A stretch of 64,000 bases of DNA from Homarus americanus (GCF_018991925.1 NW_024724368.1:6102545-6166544); one strand, 5' to 3'; positions 32,661-44,689 are shown, counted from the stretch's first letter. The notes: a model not told the origin generated them from the sequence alone. Numbers and translations are program-made.

Positions 32661-32974
32661 GTCTACAGTAATAATGAAAATAGTGAAAAGCAACAAAATC
32701 AACGATAATATCACTGCCTCAGCTAACTGTTGCAAAGGTATCATTAGCCTGGTTGTACAGAGATGAGATAATGATATTGCAATTACGGTCACTGACAATA
32801 ACGGGGTTGGTGATTGCTTGATCCTACATACAGTTAGTTACCTGATGATGGCAGGTAATGAAGACTTGATGGTGGGGGTGGTTGTTGGGGGGTGGTTGTT
32901 GTGGCTTTGTGGTTGTGGATGGTGGTGGTGGTGGTTGTTATTGTGATGGGTTTTGTGGTTGTACTGTCAAAGCT

Positions 32975-33295
32975 CTGTACACACAACACACTGTACACAC
33001 AACACACTGTACACACAACACACTGTACACACAACACACTGTACACACAACACACTGTACACACAACACACTGTACACACAACACACTGTACGCACAACA
33101 CACTGTACGCACAACACACTGTACACTCAACACACTGTACGTACAACACACTGTACACACAACACACTGTACACACAACACACTGTACACACAACACACT
33201 GTACACACAACACACTGTACACACAACACACTGTACGCACAACACACTGTACACTCAACACACTGTACACACAACACACTGTACACACACCACTT
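32975..33295. repeat. 16-bp minisatellite CTGTACACACAACACA, about 20 copies
   Basis: Highly homogeneous 16-bp tandem repeat (CTGT at 33007, 33023 and so on). Rare variants are GTACGCAC and GTACACTC. The long open frames on both strands (up to 156 aa) are the repeat. The variant pattern GTACGC, GTACGC, GTACTC appears near 33090-33130 and in part near 33234-33255, suggesting unequal exchange. Confidence 0.97.
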
Positions 33296-33600
33296 GTAAC
33301 ACACAACACACCTCTAACATCCACACACCCTTGTAACTAACCATCCACCTCTAACATCCACACACCCTTGTAACTTGTAACCCATCCACCTCTAACATCC
33401 ACACACCCTTGTAACTAACCATCCACCTCTAACATCCACACACCCTTGTAACTAACCATCCACCTCTAACATCCACACACCCTTGTAACTAACCATCCAC
33501 CTCTAACATCCACACACCCTTGTAACTAACCATCCACCTCTAACATCCACACACCCTTGTAACTGACCATCCACCTCTAACATCCACACACCCTTGTACC
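33296..33600. repeat. 37-bp minisatellite, about 8 copies
   Basis: The unit is TAACTAACCATCCACCTC plus TAACATCCACACACCCTTG. One copy carries a small CTTGTAAC insertion (near 33370). Confidence 0.95.
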
Positions 33601-33957
33601 AGGCTCTTGTAAGCTCTCCCTCCACCGGACGTTTACCTGAAGACAAAATATACAGGTGTTTTATGGGAGAGTTTTACGTGTCATCCAATAAGCAGGTGAT
33701 GTGCTGAGGTCTTGACCCCTATCTGGCCCGGGCACCTCAAATCATGATCCCAGCGTCCCTGCCCACCACTTCACCGCGGCCCCCTGCAGAGTTTTTATCA
33801 CGTGAGGTGTGTGAGAGTACTATGGGTATTATCGATCCCCGTGTTAAGAGGAGGTCCAAGATGTGCTCACTAGGTTGCAGGGTCGGGGCGAGGGGAGGGG
33901 GGGGGGTTATAAAGCATTTATTGGTGGTATATCCTGCAGAATTGATATCTTGTTAGG
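33601..33957. other. Lower-copy intergenic sequence
   Basis: Short open frame 33744-33956 has no recognised homology. G run at 33893-33906. Confidence 0.45.
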
Positions 33958-34110
33958 GATCACGTGAAGATTAGATATCCTCAGCGTATTTCACATGATG
34001 GTAATACACTTTAATGTTTGTTACCATGGTGGGTTAGGTTAGGTTAGGTTAGTGTGAGGGAGTTTAACCACCAGGTGAAATAAGCTGGTGTGCCTAATCT
34101 TCACTTGGTT
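33958..34110. mobile_element. FB-TTAGG foldback element, compact copy
   Basis: Left arm GATCACGTGAAGATTAGAT, CAGCGTATTTCACATGATGG. Centre GGTTAGGTTAGGTTAGG (TTAGG on plus, opposite to the 28444 copy). Right arm AACCACCAGGTGAAATAAGC, TGCCTAATCTTCACTTGG. The centre orientation differs while the arms match, as expected for a palindromic element. Confidence 0.85.
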
Positions 34111-34883
34111 CCTTGTTATTATTCTAGCTGTTGGGTGGAATCTAAACGATAATGTTGGATATAAATCATTGTTTATCTGTTGTTCCTTCAGCTGTGTCTG
34201 GCCGGGGTGGGTTCACACATAGGGTCACACGATCAGTTTATCTCTTAGCTCTTTGACTTGAGCTAAAGAAAACAACATACGTTTAAGAATGGCATCAATA
34301 TTACACAGAGACTCTACCTTACAATAGATAATTTGATTTATTTATTGTCGGGAAATAAAACTAAAATTAAGAATATTTTTTTTTTTCCGAATGATTCCCT
34401 CGCCTAACTTTGCTCGCTAACTGAGGCTGACTGAACGTTATCTACTGAATCTCAAGCGTCAACGAAATTTTGACGCCATTTTGGTTGTGGTTTTTTTGTG
34501 TTGTAGCTTACTGTAAGTCAACCGGTTACGTTGGTTCTTACATCTCAAGTTATAAGGAAAATTCAACGTTTGAACCTCTGAAAATCTGGTGCCAGGAATC
34601 AGTGACCTGGGTTGACCTGAGCAGCAATTGTGAGGCGGAGGATGAAGACACCAGGTCAGGGTGGTCGTGTCCGGTAATCACTCGCGACACCAACAAGCAA
34701 CTGACTCCCCCAACACTCGTTTTACTGCCAGTCACTCTAATGGCCTCTCAACACTCCTCTTGTTCCCGACGTGTAATAGGGTTGACCCGGATTGACCAGA
34801 GCCATGTCATCGACTTAATGAAGACTTCACTGAATGGATGACCTACTCCCCCACCTAACTAGGCACTCAGGTGACCAATAAGT
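34111..34883. other. Lower-copy stretch with one unrecognised open frame
   Basis: The plus-strand frame 34470-34841 (123 aa) begins MTPFWLWFFCVVAYCKSTGY, which could look like a signal peptide. The stretch TCAAGTTATAAGGAAAATTC then AACGTTTGAACCTCTGA belongs to the dispersed repeat also seen at 27815 and 36305, so the frame is probably fortuitous. Confidence 0.4.
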
Positions 34884-35132
34884 GATCACCACATGATTAG
34901 GCACTCCAGCTTATCACTTGATGACCGAATATGCTAACCCTACCCTACCCTACCCTACCCTACCCTGAGATAATTTAACCTAACTTACCCTAACCGACCC
35001 TTCCCTCCCCTAACCTAACCTAACCTAACCTAACCTAACCTAACCTAACCTTACCTTTCCTTACCTTGGTAGCGTTAGGGTGGTTAGTCATGAGGGGAAA
35101 TAAACTGGGGGTAATCTAATCTTAAGGTGATC
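34884..35132. mobile_element. FB-TTAGG foldback element with CCCTA and CCTAA centre
   Basis: Left arm GATCACCACATGATTAGGCA, CTCCAGCTTATCACTTGATG. Centre (CCCTA)n at 34938-34970 and (CCTAA)n at 35008-35052. Right arm GGTAGCGTTAGGGTGGTTAG, GAAATAAACTGGGGG, TAATCTTAAGGTGATCC. The centre mixes two pentamers (CCCTA and CCTAA), unlike other copies. Confidence 0.85.
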
Positions 35133-35376
35133 CCCGACAAGCAATTTATTCATCACCGCTCGTTTTATGACTCGTTAAATGACCCTCCAAAGACCTCCAT
35201 TGTCTCCACCGTACACGAAGGATGACCCGGGTTGACCTCTCACAGTGGCTGCACCTTAAAGAAAAATACCACCGTCTTGGCTCCTGCTGCCTTGATCACC
35301 CTTGACACCAACGAGGTACTTTGCTCATACTCACTCGTTGTATTGCTCGTAAATGGGGTTTGATTGCTTGTATCTT

Positions 35377-35378
<2 letters not shown>

Positions 35379-35457
<79 letters not shown>
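35379..35457. repeat. (CT)n microsatellite
   Basis: About 78 bp of pure CT. Confidence 0.98.
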
Positions 35458-35459
<2 letters not shown>

Positions 35460-35695
35460 AGCTGTGACAGACGCCCAATCAAACACACTGATGGGTTTTC
35501 TGTGAGATTTATTATTATTCCACATCCTTCTTGAACCATCTCGTCACACACTTGTATCTCTGGGTGGCTGCCTCGATGTATCTCTGACCTTGGTGGAGAA
35601 AATTAAAGAAAAGAAAAATGTAAACCAACAGATGAATTGATAAAAGATGGGGGGGTGTTGGCAGCATCTTAAGATTTATTCAACATCACGGTGAG

Positions 35696-36025
<330 letters not shown>

Positions 36026-36082
36026 CGCTGCCTCCGCCAAATCTTAGGTCGTGGGCCACAAAACTTCTTTAGAAATGTTTGG

Positions 36083-36163
36083 GATCACTTGAAGGTTAGA
36101 CACCCCAATCTTATTTAACCTGCTGATTAAACACCCTAACCTGACCTGACCTGACCTGACCTG
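36083..36163. mobile_element. FB-TTAGG foldback element, left half
   Basis: GATCACTTGAAGGTTAGACA, CCCCAATCTTATTTAACCTG, CTGATTAAACACCCTAACC then (CCTGA)n. No right arm follows. Instead the sequence joins another dispersed repeat at 36165. Confidence 0.78.
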
Positions 36164-36164
36164 T

Positions 36165-36345
36165 ATCTGGTGTTAAGTAATGAGTATCTAGATAAGGCAG
36201 AGTCTCAGTGTAATTCTTGTGCCATTTCTTTTTTTATTATTTCTACTATTAACATATCAGTAAGTAACTACAGATACACGTTCATATATTTTTACTTACG
36301 AGGAAAATTAAGTTACGAACCTTTGAGAATATTGCCCAGGTTCTT
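36165..36345. repeat. Dispersed repeat shared with 27690-27840
   Basis: GTGTTAAGTAATGAGTATCTAG, GGCAGAGTCTCAGTGTAATT and TTACGAACCTTTGAGAAT occur in the same order as near 27680-27835, with different AT-rich spacers. Confidence 0.7.
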
Positions 36346-36569
36346 ATATCTTGAGTTAAGGGAAAACAAATTATCTTAAGTCTTTTTTGAGAATACAGGT
36401 TCCTCATTGTCCCTAAAGGTGATTCAGTTACCCTTTATGTTGGTCCAGTAACTAAGGGACAATTTTAAGGGGTTAGGTTAAAGGGTGTTGTTACGAGGTG
36501 GTGGTAGTAGGGCGGGGGGGGGGTGATCTTGACCTGGAACGGTTCCCTAAATTTTAAGTAATTCGGTAA

Positions 36570-36938
36570 AAGGTCAGTGTTACGTAAGGCCAGGTTAGTG
36601 TTACATAAGGCCAGGTCAGTGTTACGTAAGGCCAGGTGTGTGTTACGTAAGGCCAGGTCAGTCTTACGTAAGGCCAGGTCAGTTTTACATAAGGCCAGAT
36701 CAATGTTACAAAAGGCCAGGTCAGTGTTACATAAGGCCAGGTCAGTATTACGTAAGGCCAGGTGTGTGTTACGTAAGGCCAGGTCAGTCTTACGTAAGGC
36801 CAGGTCAGCGTTACATAAGGCCAGATCAATGTTACAAAAGGCCAGGTCAGTGTTACATAAGGCCAGATCAGTGTTAAGTAAGGCCAGGTCAGTGTTACAT
36901 AAGCCCAGGTCAGTGTTAAGTAAGGCCAGGTCAGTGTT
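36570..36938. repeat. 21-bp minisatellite GTGTTACATAAGGCCAGGTC
   Basis: About 17 units with an exact 21-bp period, so frames stay open on both strands (LRKARSV on plus, NTDLALR and LTWPYVT on minus). A higher-order block of about seven units is duplicated (GGTGTGTGTTACGTAAGGCC at about 36634 and 36760). Confidence 0.96.
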
Positions 36939-37049
36939 GCGGTAGTGTTCCACAGTGTAGTAACCGTTGCCTCCAACTATACTGTAACCTCACGTGGCCT
37001 CTGCCTTAAGAGACCTTACAGTTAGGACAACAGTGACGCGGAGTTCTGG

Positions 37050-37462
<413 letters not shown>

Positions 37463-38250
37463 ACCAGCAAGTTGACAGTGCGTGCGGTCTCTGTTGACAC
37501 ACAGTCTCCCTCCCGTTACACCCACACGCACACCAAACTCAAAACAACTTATCGGTTTCCGCATTCTTGAAGACTCGAGCGTTAGTAACTTCCCCTACAC
37601 GTGTACCTATAGAACGGTCGTTAGTATCAGTCTGTCCGTGGTAGCAGTCGAGTCTCGGTGTGGTATTAACGTCATCTTGACCTCTTTTTGTGCTGGAGAG
37701 TTTGTTAGATATGTTATTGTTATTATCTTGTTTAATTAATATATTACGAGATTAATTTAATGTAAAAATTTTAATTAATCCGTTATGGAAAAATAATGTT
37801 TCGTACGAATGTTTATGAATCCTTGAGAAAATATTGATCTTCCGAACATCTATGAATCCGTAGAAAAAAAAATCTTACGAACCTTTAAAATTATCATACG
37901 AAGTTTTATGAATCCTTACAAAAAAGAATTAATCCCACGAACGCTTTTTTTTGGGGGGGGGGTGAATCCGGGTTTTGAGTCTTGGCCAGTATTTACATTC
38001 GTGAGGTCTGGGCTCTCTTTGACAGTCACACAGGCAGACGCTCAACCCATTCCTGTATTTGTGTTTCTTGTTACCATTCTTGTGTTGACGTAACTTTACT
38101 CTGGATCTTTTGGCCTCGTGTAAGACCATTTTGTGTTGCCTTTTACGGTTTTAGGCTTTATAATTATGGATTAGAATGATGAATAAAGGCGTAAAGGGTA
38201 AGTGTGTAGTGACTTTCTTGTTTTAGATAAGGAACTGTAGTGTTGGTACC
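37463..38250. other. Lower-copy stretch with a degenerate short-unit array
   Basis: At 37800-37945 the words CGAACCTTTAAA, TACGAAGTTTTATGAATCC and TTATGAATCCTTGAG recur about every 36 bp. No gene recognised. Confidence 0.5.
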
Positions 38251-38301
38251 ATACATACATACATACATACATACATACATACATACATACATACATACAT
38301 C
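38250..38301. repeat. (ATAC)n microsatellite
   Basis: About 12 CATA units. Confidence 0.96.
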
Positions 38302-38549
38302 TTATCAGTACAGTATATATATTTACATAATCAAAATACAAAGTTTCTCCACCATTTTCTTTTCCTTATAAAATATAATTCACTGGTTTCATTTTTCTCT
38401 CGCCGCCCACATTAGTTCCACACACCCTTGTCTAGCATAGGTCTAATGAACCACATAATTGGTAGGCCTATTTATGGTATTTTACACTCGCACCTCATCT
38501 CTTTCAACCACTTTAAGAGGAAGAAGTGGTGGGAGCCAGGAACTCAATT

Positions 38550-39195
38550 TTGGGTTAGGTTAGGTTAGGTTAGGTTAGGCTAGGCTAGGCTAGGCTAGGC
38601 TAGGCTTTTGATGGTAGACTTAGGTAGGGTAGTGTAAGCTCCGCTGGGGCAGGTTAGGCAAAGCTGCTGCTAGGCTAGGAGGTTGCTAGGCTTTGATGAG
38701 CAAACTTAGGTAGGGTAGTGCAAGTTCTGCTGCAGGCTAGGTTAAAGCTGCTGGTTAAGTTAGGTTAGGCCAGGCTAGGCCAGGCTTTGATGAGTAGACT
38801 TAGGTAGGGCAGTGCAAGTTCTGCTGGGGTGGTAGGTTAGGGGTTAAGTTAGGTTAGGCTTTGGATGAGTTAGGTAGGGTAGTGTAAAGCCAGGCTAGGT
38901 TAGGTTAGGTTAGGTTAGGTTAGGCTTTGATGAGTAGACTTAGGGTGGGGTAGTGTAAGTTCTGCTGGGGTAGGTTAGGTTAAAGCTGGGTTAAGTTAGG
39001 TTAGGTTGGGTTAGGTTAGGCTAGGCTAGGCTAGGCTTTGATGAGTAGACTTAGGGTAGGGTAGTGTAAGTTCTGCTGGGGTAGGTTAGGTTGAAGCTGG
39101 GTTAAGGTGAGTTAAATTTGATTGTGTAAAATTTAGGATGATTAGGTGTTTAGTTGGTTAGGTTAGGTTAGGGATTGGTTAACTTAAGATGAAAT
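38550..39195. repeat. TTAGG/GGCTA field with higher-order units
   Basis: GGTTAGGTTAGG and GGCTAGGCTAGG runs surround a conserved non-pentamer block (TTTGATGAGTAGACTTAGG, GGTAGTGTAAGTTCTGCTGG) that occurs six times, 75-110 bp apart (38607, 38691, 38787, 38863, 38926 and 39036). The right edge (39140-39195) carries GGTGTTTAGTTGG and AAGATGAAATATCTT, possibly a decayed FB-TTAGG arm. Confidence 0.93.
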
Positions 39196-39370
39196 ATCTT
39201 ACTCTAGGGTAAATTCGGTAAGACTGGGTGAAGTTAGTTTAATTGTTGCTCTACTACGTTAGCGATTCAGATTCGGATATTATTTATCTGAATCTGAATC
39301 CGCAAAGCAAAATCCACAGTTGGATCCGAATCCGACCTAAACGTCAAAACAGTCAGTCTATATTTCCCAG

Positions 39371-39373
<3 letters not shown>

Positions 39374-39417
<44 letters not shown>
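39374..39417. repeat. (GA)n microsatellite
   Basis: About 44 bp of GA. Confidence 0.96.
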
Positions 39418-39419
<2 letters not shown>

Positions 39420-40055
39420 ATTTATATGAAAAGGTTGTGAGGAGGAGACGAGAGGTTCCAAAAGGCGGCGTCTGTGGTTCACTTGGGATTTTTCACGGTT
39501 CAAATAGAGATGAAAAGGGTTCGGAGTGGTTGAGAGAGTTCACAGGGGATTTCAGATAATTCAGAGGAGCCTGCAGGGCGGTTTAAGTTTAAAATGTTGA
39601 AAAAGAAATTAAGACGACTAAAAAAGAATATTGTTTTATTTAAGAGGATTTGAGAGAATTTAAAGTTGTTCTGAGTTAGTTTGAAGAGAACTTAACACGG
39701 TTCAAGGTGGCCATGACGAGGCTTTAAGGGGAATTAAGAGGCTTCAAAAGAGAGAGAATTCAGGGAGGACATGCAGGGCTTCACGGACCAGTGCAGGGTT
39801 TCAAGGGGGGTGATAGTGTGAGGCTTCAAGTAAGTGGTGTTTGGGTTGGACATGATGTGTGAAGATTGCAGGTGCAGTGTGAAGGTTCAAGTAGGTGGTG
39901 TAAAGCTTCTTGAAGAAACGTTGAAGGTTAAGAAAAATATCGAATAAGGGTTCGTCGAGAATTCTGGAGGTTAACATGTAGTGGAATGGTGTCATCTAGA
40001 CGTGTGGGGATCAGTGAACAGTGTGAGGTTTAACCCATTAATGAGAGGATATGGT
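39418..40055. other. Degenerate GGTTCAAG/GGCTTCAAG-rich stretch
   Basis: Words such as GAGGCTTCAAG, GGTTCAAGTAGGTGGTG and GGTTCAAGGTGG recur irregularly. This may be a very old minisatellite. No gene recognised. Confidence 0.5.
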
Positions 40056-40057
40056 GT

Positions 40058-40165
40058 GAGTATTCAACGAGGCCATGTGAGGGTTCAACGAGGTCATGTG
40101 AGGGTTCAACGAGGTCATGTGAGGGTTCAACGAGGGTATATGAGGGTTCAACGAGTAGTGCGAGA
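40058..40165. repeat. 21-bp minisatellite GGTTCAACGAGGTCATGTGAG
   Basis: About five units with a 21-bp period. Confidence 0.94.
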
Positions 40166-41275
40166 GTTAGCAACATAATGTCGCGGTCTTTACCAAGGCA
40201 AATCACGACTTGGGTAAACAAGTTTGTCCCGCCACCGACGCCCCGACCCAAGACTACTGGCAGGGTGTTCCGCAGGGTAGTGTCCCCTTCTGTTTGTATT
40301 TCGTACGACAACCATCGCCAGGAGCTTTAGTTCTCGACTAGAGTGGCTAACAACCTTACGGACAAATGAATCATAGTTTTTTACACCTCGTTTTGTTATG
40401 TTTATCAAATAAATTATGATAGTATTGTGGAGAGCGGTAGAGTAAATGGGAAAGTGTTGAGTGGTGTGGCTGTATCTGGCATCAGGTCAGAGGATAACAT
40501 GGATGCTACCGTATCGCAGGAGTATTCATGCAGATCAGACCAACACCCGATAAAGCCCTGCTGAATTCGGCCTTACATGCTCGTCATTTAAGGGTCGTTT
40601 TGTATCGTCAGGGCGTCGATTATACGTCTTCTAGCAGGAAGGATCAAGCCTTTCACTCTCTGGATTGCCCACGGAATCGGTGTTTAGATGTGGTTTCAGC
40701 CAATTTAGCTGAACCTACTCTTTTCCACATAAATTCGCCGGACGGGGTAGAAAACCTTGGCGCATTTCCTTTGAGGAATCCTATCTTGATTGAATCTCAT
40801 TGCCATATTTAAAACAAGAAATATACATATTATTCGTCTATAGAATTCACTACTTGAGTCAAATGATAGAGAGAAAGAGAGGAATTACAGCAAGTTACAA
40901 TTACAGTAAGTTACAGTAAGATATTGGACAGAGCACTCAGACTGGGCTATGCTTATCGGGCTATCAGGGAATAGCCACAAAGTAGCCAATGGCTCCCTGT
41001 AAATAACATATTCCTCCTTTGTACACTCTTGACTCCCGACCCTCCCATTCTAGCTCCAACTTTAAGACAATGTGATTTAATCTTTGCTGTTTAATATTCA
41101 TCTAAGAAGAGGAGAAGGTTTGTAAGTAATGGGTCGGCAGTTACCTGGTCTGGTGGGCTGAGGAAGCTGTGGTGGTCAGGCAGGTAGGCTTCGGGTGCTG
41201 CTGCTGGCGGGGGACCTTAATGCCGAGTAGATGGTGATCCAGTGTACGTGTCTCGGCCTCACACCGTCTAGCAAC
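40166..41275. other. Lower-copy stretch with one unrecognised open frame
   Basis: The plus-strand frame 40528-40812 (94 aa, MQIRPTPDKALLNSALHARH...) has balanced composition and is not repeat-derived, but no family is recognised. A GTTACAGTAAG patch occurs at 40895-40920. Could be an old element fragment. Confidence 0.4.
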
Positions 41276-41278
41276 CTG

Positions 41279-41598
41279 TCCTTACTAATATACGTACATA
41301 ATGTCACTAGATACGTCCATGGTCATACTGTTACCTGTCCTTACGTACATAATGTCACTAGATACGTCCATGGTCATACTGTTACCTGTCCATACGTACA
41401 TAATGTCACTAGATACGTCCATGGTCATACTGTTACCTGTCCATACGTACATAATGTCACTAGATACGTCCATGGTCATACTGTTACCTGCCCATACGTA
41501 CATAATGTCACTAGATACGTCCATGGTCATACTGTTACCTGCCCATACGTACATAATGTCACTAGATACGTCCATGGTCATACTGTTGCCTGTCCTTA
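41279..41598. repeat. 51-bp tandem repeat, 6 copies
   Basis: The unit contains ACGTACATAATGTCACTAGA, TACGTCCATGGTCATACTGT and TACCTGTCC. It is nearly identical across copies. Because 51 is divisible by three, plus frames (YVHNVTRYVHGHTVTCP) and a minus frame (MTMDVSSDIMYVWAGNS) all stay open. There is no sign of selection for a protein. Confidence 0.96.
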
Positions 41599-41689
41599 CT
41601 GAGATAAGTACAGTGTGGCGTTTAGCTTTATATTGAACTGTGCAGATATAAGACTTGTGGGAAAATAATGCGAGGTTCTTATGATTTAG

Positions 41690-41930
41690 AAGGAAGTCAA
41701 TTCATTTAGGTTCGTGATGTTAAGTTAGTTTAAGTTAGTGAGGTTATGTTGATGCTAGATTTAAGTGAGGTTAAGTTAGGTTACGTTTAAGTTATGTTTA
41801 GGTAAGGTTAATTAGTTAAGGGTTAGGTTAAGTTTAGGTGAGGTTCAGTAGGTTAGGTTAGGGTATGGTTAAGTAGACTAGATATAGGTAAGGTTAAATA
41901 GGTTAGGTTAGGTTAGGTGTGGAGATAAAT
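41690..41930. repeat. Degenerate TTAGG/AAGTTAGG field
   Basis: GTTAAGTTAGGTTA, GGTTAGGTTAGGTTAGG and related words, much less ordered than at 38550. Confidence 0.85.
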
Positions 41931-41934
41931 GTTG

Positions 41935-42784
41935 CCCGATGTGGTGTGGATGTGGTGTGGATGTGTTAGTATGTGGCTCTGTTTACATAACTCATGTAGG
42001 CGTCTTGATAACTCCATAACGCTACTGATTTAAATCCCACTTGGAGGAGACTTTGTTGGAATGTACTTCAGGGTCAAGCTCTCTGGTGGAACTCTTACTG
42101 TGAGTGGTCAGTGACCATGTATGACCCGTCTAGTGTGATCGACAACACTGATACTGTCACAATTTATGGATTATGGTCGTGTTCAAATGTAAAACTATTT
42201 GTGTGTAACTTCGTCAGCTAGCTATTTTGACTGGCTGACTAACTCGCCGAGGGAGTTTTTTTTACCTTTCCGTCCGTCTGCTGCACTGATCTAACGTGCA
42301 GTCAGTATCTAGTGTTCCTTATTCGTACTTGTTATAATTGCTATCTGGGTAAATCAGCACTTGAGCGTGAACGTAGCAAGGAGGGAGACGGTGACCCCAG
42401 CTGCCTCACCCACACCGCGCCCCAACAGGTATTATCTGCAATGGAAGTTGATTAATGGTGCCAGGAACCATCACCTGCCACCAGGAGAAGCGGGGTAGGT
42501 ACCCTCGCTCCCTCCTGACGACGAACCAACAGTTATGACCTGTGGGGCGAGTCATACACCTCCCTCACCAGTATGTGGATAATAAATACTGCACTTCCTC
42601 ACACACCTGTCTATTATGTGTAAATACTGAACATGTTTTTCTGTAAGGTGTGTGTATAATTTGTCTCTCATGCGCTGTGTTAATAGATAATGAAAAATTC
42701 TACTAAATTTAATATCTTGTGGAAATATACACCAGATACATGGAAAACGAGATCCATTTATAATCCTCGATACAGAGAAGGAAG

Positions 42785-42785
<1 letters not shown>
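41935..42785. other. Lower-copy intergenic sequence
   Basis: No repeat array and no recognised gene. GATGTGGTGTG repeats twice near 41938-41960. Confidence 0.45.

Positions 42786-42786
<1 letters not shown>

Positions 42787-42837
<51 letters not shown>
42787..42837. repeat. (GT)n microsatellite
   Basis: About 48 bp of GT. Confidence 0.97.
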
Positions 42838-42839
<2 letters not shown>

Positions 42840-43375
42840 ACATCTGTCCACCACGACACTCAAGAGACACGTGTCCATTCCTACCTTGCTGTCAGCTCCA
42901 AATGTTGTGATAGTCTTACTCGTCTCGGATACTTGTGACGAGATCCTGTTATTCCGGCCACTGTCTCCTTCCTTTTTCTAGCCAAGTCCTTCATTTTCTC
43001 TCTCTTTGTTATCCTACCTCAGTTATATTTCTCTCCCATCTCCCAGTTTGCCTCCTTGTGGTTTATCAGTCAGTCATTTGAGTCCATTAACTCTCAACGA
43101 AATGGAAGAGCTTGTGTCACCACTTCGTCGTCGTCACCTTCGTCACCGTCAGGTTGTTCCTCTGAGCTGGGTAAGATCCAAACCCAAGACAGCTGTAGAC
43201 AGGACAGTGACACACATGTTATAAGATCACAACCCGAGAGATGACTTAAAAGACGTGAGAGTGACGATATACAACACACTTCAGTAACGGGTCGCTGGCT
43301 ACTCTCATCCTGGGCCCCAGAGTCTCAGAGGTTCCTACGTTAGATTCTCTTCGTAGCTGGAGATAAAATTAATGC
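42840..43375. other. Lower-copy intergenic sequence
   Basis: Mixed composition. Short open frames at 43006-43244 are not recognised. Confidence 0.45.
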
Positions 43376-43377
43376 AT

Positions 43378-43431
43378 CTGACTGACTGACTGACTGACTG
43401 ACTGACTGACTGACTGACTGACTGACTGACC
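43378..43431. repeat. (TGAC)n microsatellite
   Basis: About 13 CTGA units. Confidence 0.97.
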
Positions 43432-44160
43432 GACCCCAACTAAACCAGAAAGAAAAAACATTCAAAATGACATTAAATTTACACAGGGACTTTTAATCAC
43501 CGTAACTAAATCACTCATTTGACACCAATTAAACTGACATAATTAGCGCATTAAACCTCCATGACTCAAGATCCAAGATGGTTGACATCCTCCTGAGAGA
43601 AAGTATTAATTGTGCTGTTCATTACCTGTCAGGTTTTTCTATCTTTTCTCTTAATCGCTTCGCCGCACCTGTGTAACTCAACAGGTATTTAGCAAATGAA
43701 GGTAAAAATTTAATTAACTGATATTCCAGGTGTTAAAGACGCTGTTATCTGCTCAGGTGTTCTTGTGAGTGTTGAGTGAGAGACGACAGTGCCTGGGTTA
43801 GTGGGAGTGAGTGTAGGGGAGACTGAGTTGTTCTGGTGTTTAGTTAAGATGAGTGAGAGGGAACCAAGATAATATGCTAATTACAGTTTATTTATTGCTT
43901 CACATATACGTGTTTGGTGTTATAGTATTTTATTGTATTATATAAATAGATTTGATTGATAATGTGGTACGATTTTATATCCATTTCTATGTGATATTAT
44001 AAGGGATTGGATATATATATTTTTTTGCTTTAGTATATAATTATGATGTACTCTATAGATTAATATATCGTCTCTATATTTATGTTTACACCTTAATGTA
44101 TGATATTATCTAAAATGACTTAATTTACATAATAGATGAGTATCTGAATATTTAGGCAGG
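43432..44160. other. AT-rich intergenic sequence
   Basis: Nothing recognised. Confidence 0.45.
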
Positions 44161-44161
44161 C

Positions 44162-44162
<1 letters not shown>

Positions 44163-44201
<39 letters not shown>
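44163..44201. repeat. (CA)n microsatellite between AGGCCTA words
   Basis: The CA run is bordered by CAGGCCTACACA and CACTAGGCCTATG. The word AGGCCTA also occurs in the TIR ends at 60741 and 61273. Confidence 0.93.
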
Positions 44202-44204
<3 letters not shown>

Positions 44205-44337
44205 GCCTATGACTACACTGTCCTATGACCAACACCCCGGGGGACCAGCCTACACAATACACCTAATATTTAGCCCCGCCCCCTGCCGAGCTGTGGGCGT
44301 GGCTACGTTGACGCTAAATGATGGATACCGCCTACAC

Positions 44338-44420
44338 ACGCCCACCCATACCCTCCCACCCCCACCCCCACCCACACCCTCCCACCCCCACCCACACCCT
44401 CCCACCCCCACCCACACCTA
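44338..44420. repeat. CCCACACCCTCCCACCCCCA minisatellite
   Basis: About four units of 12-30 bp, followed to 44630 by looser CCCATTTCTACC words. Confidence 0.9.
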
Positions 44421-44689
44421 CTCCTAATCACCATAGCCAATCATACCCTACTTATATCCACCTATACCCGCGCATTTCTACCCATAGTCACCCATTTCTA
44501 CCCAGTCATCCATTTCCACCTACAGCCACCCATTTCAACCCACACCCATTTTCACTCATTTCTACCTACATCCACCCGTTTCCACCCAATTTCACCCACG
44601 TCCACCCATTCCCATCCACACACCCATGTCTACGTGTTCTTTCCTGATTTTCGGTGAGGCTGAAAATTTAGTGTCATGGAGGAAATGAT

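Noticed and set aside
34470..34841. 123-aa frame with signal-peptide-like start
   Set aside because: Its middle overlaps a dispersed repeat found at 27815 and 36305. No homology or repeat-free codon pattern supports it.
38550..39195. True chromosome end (telomere)
   Set aside because: TTAGG here is short, interrupted and flanked by ordinary sequence. Many similar tracts lie across the window in both orientations.
40528..40812. 94-aa frame with balanced composition
   Set aside because: Not recognised and no supporting context. Kept only as a note in the intergenic entry.
41231..41636. 123-aa repeat protein (VHNVTRYVHGHTVTCPY)
   Set aside because: Six near-identical 51-bp units with frames open on both strands. 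No signal, domain or splice evidence.
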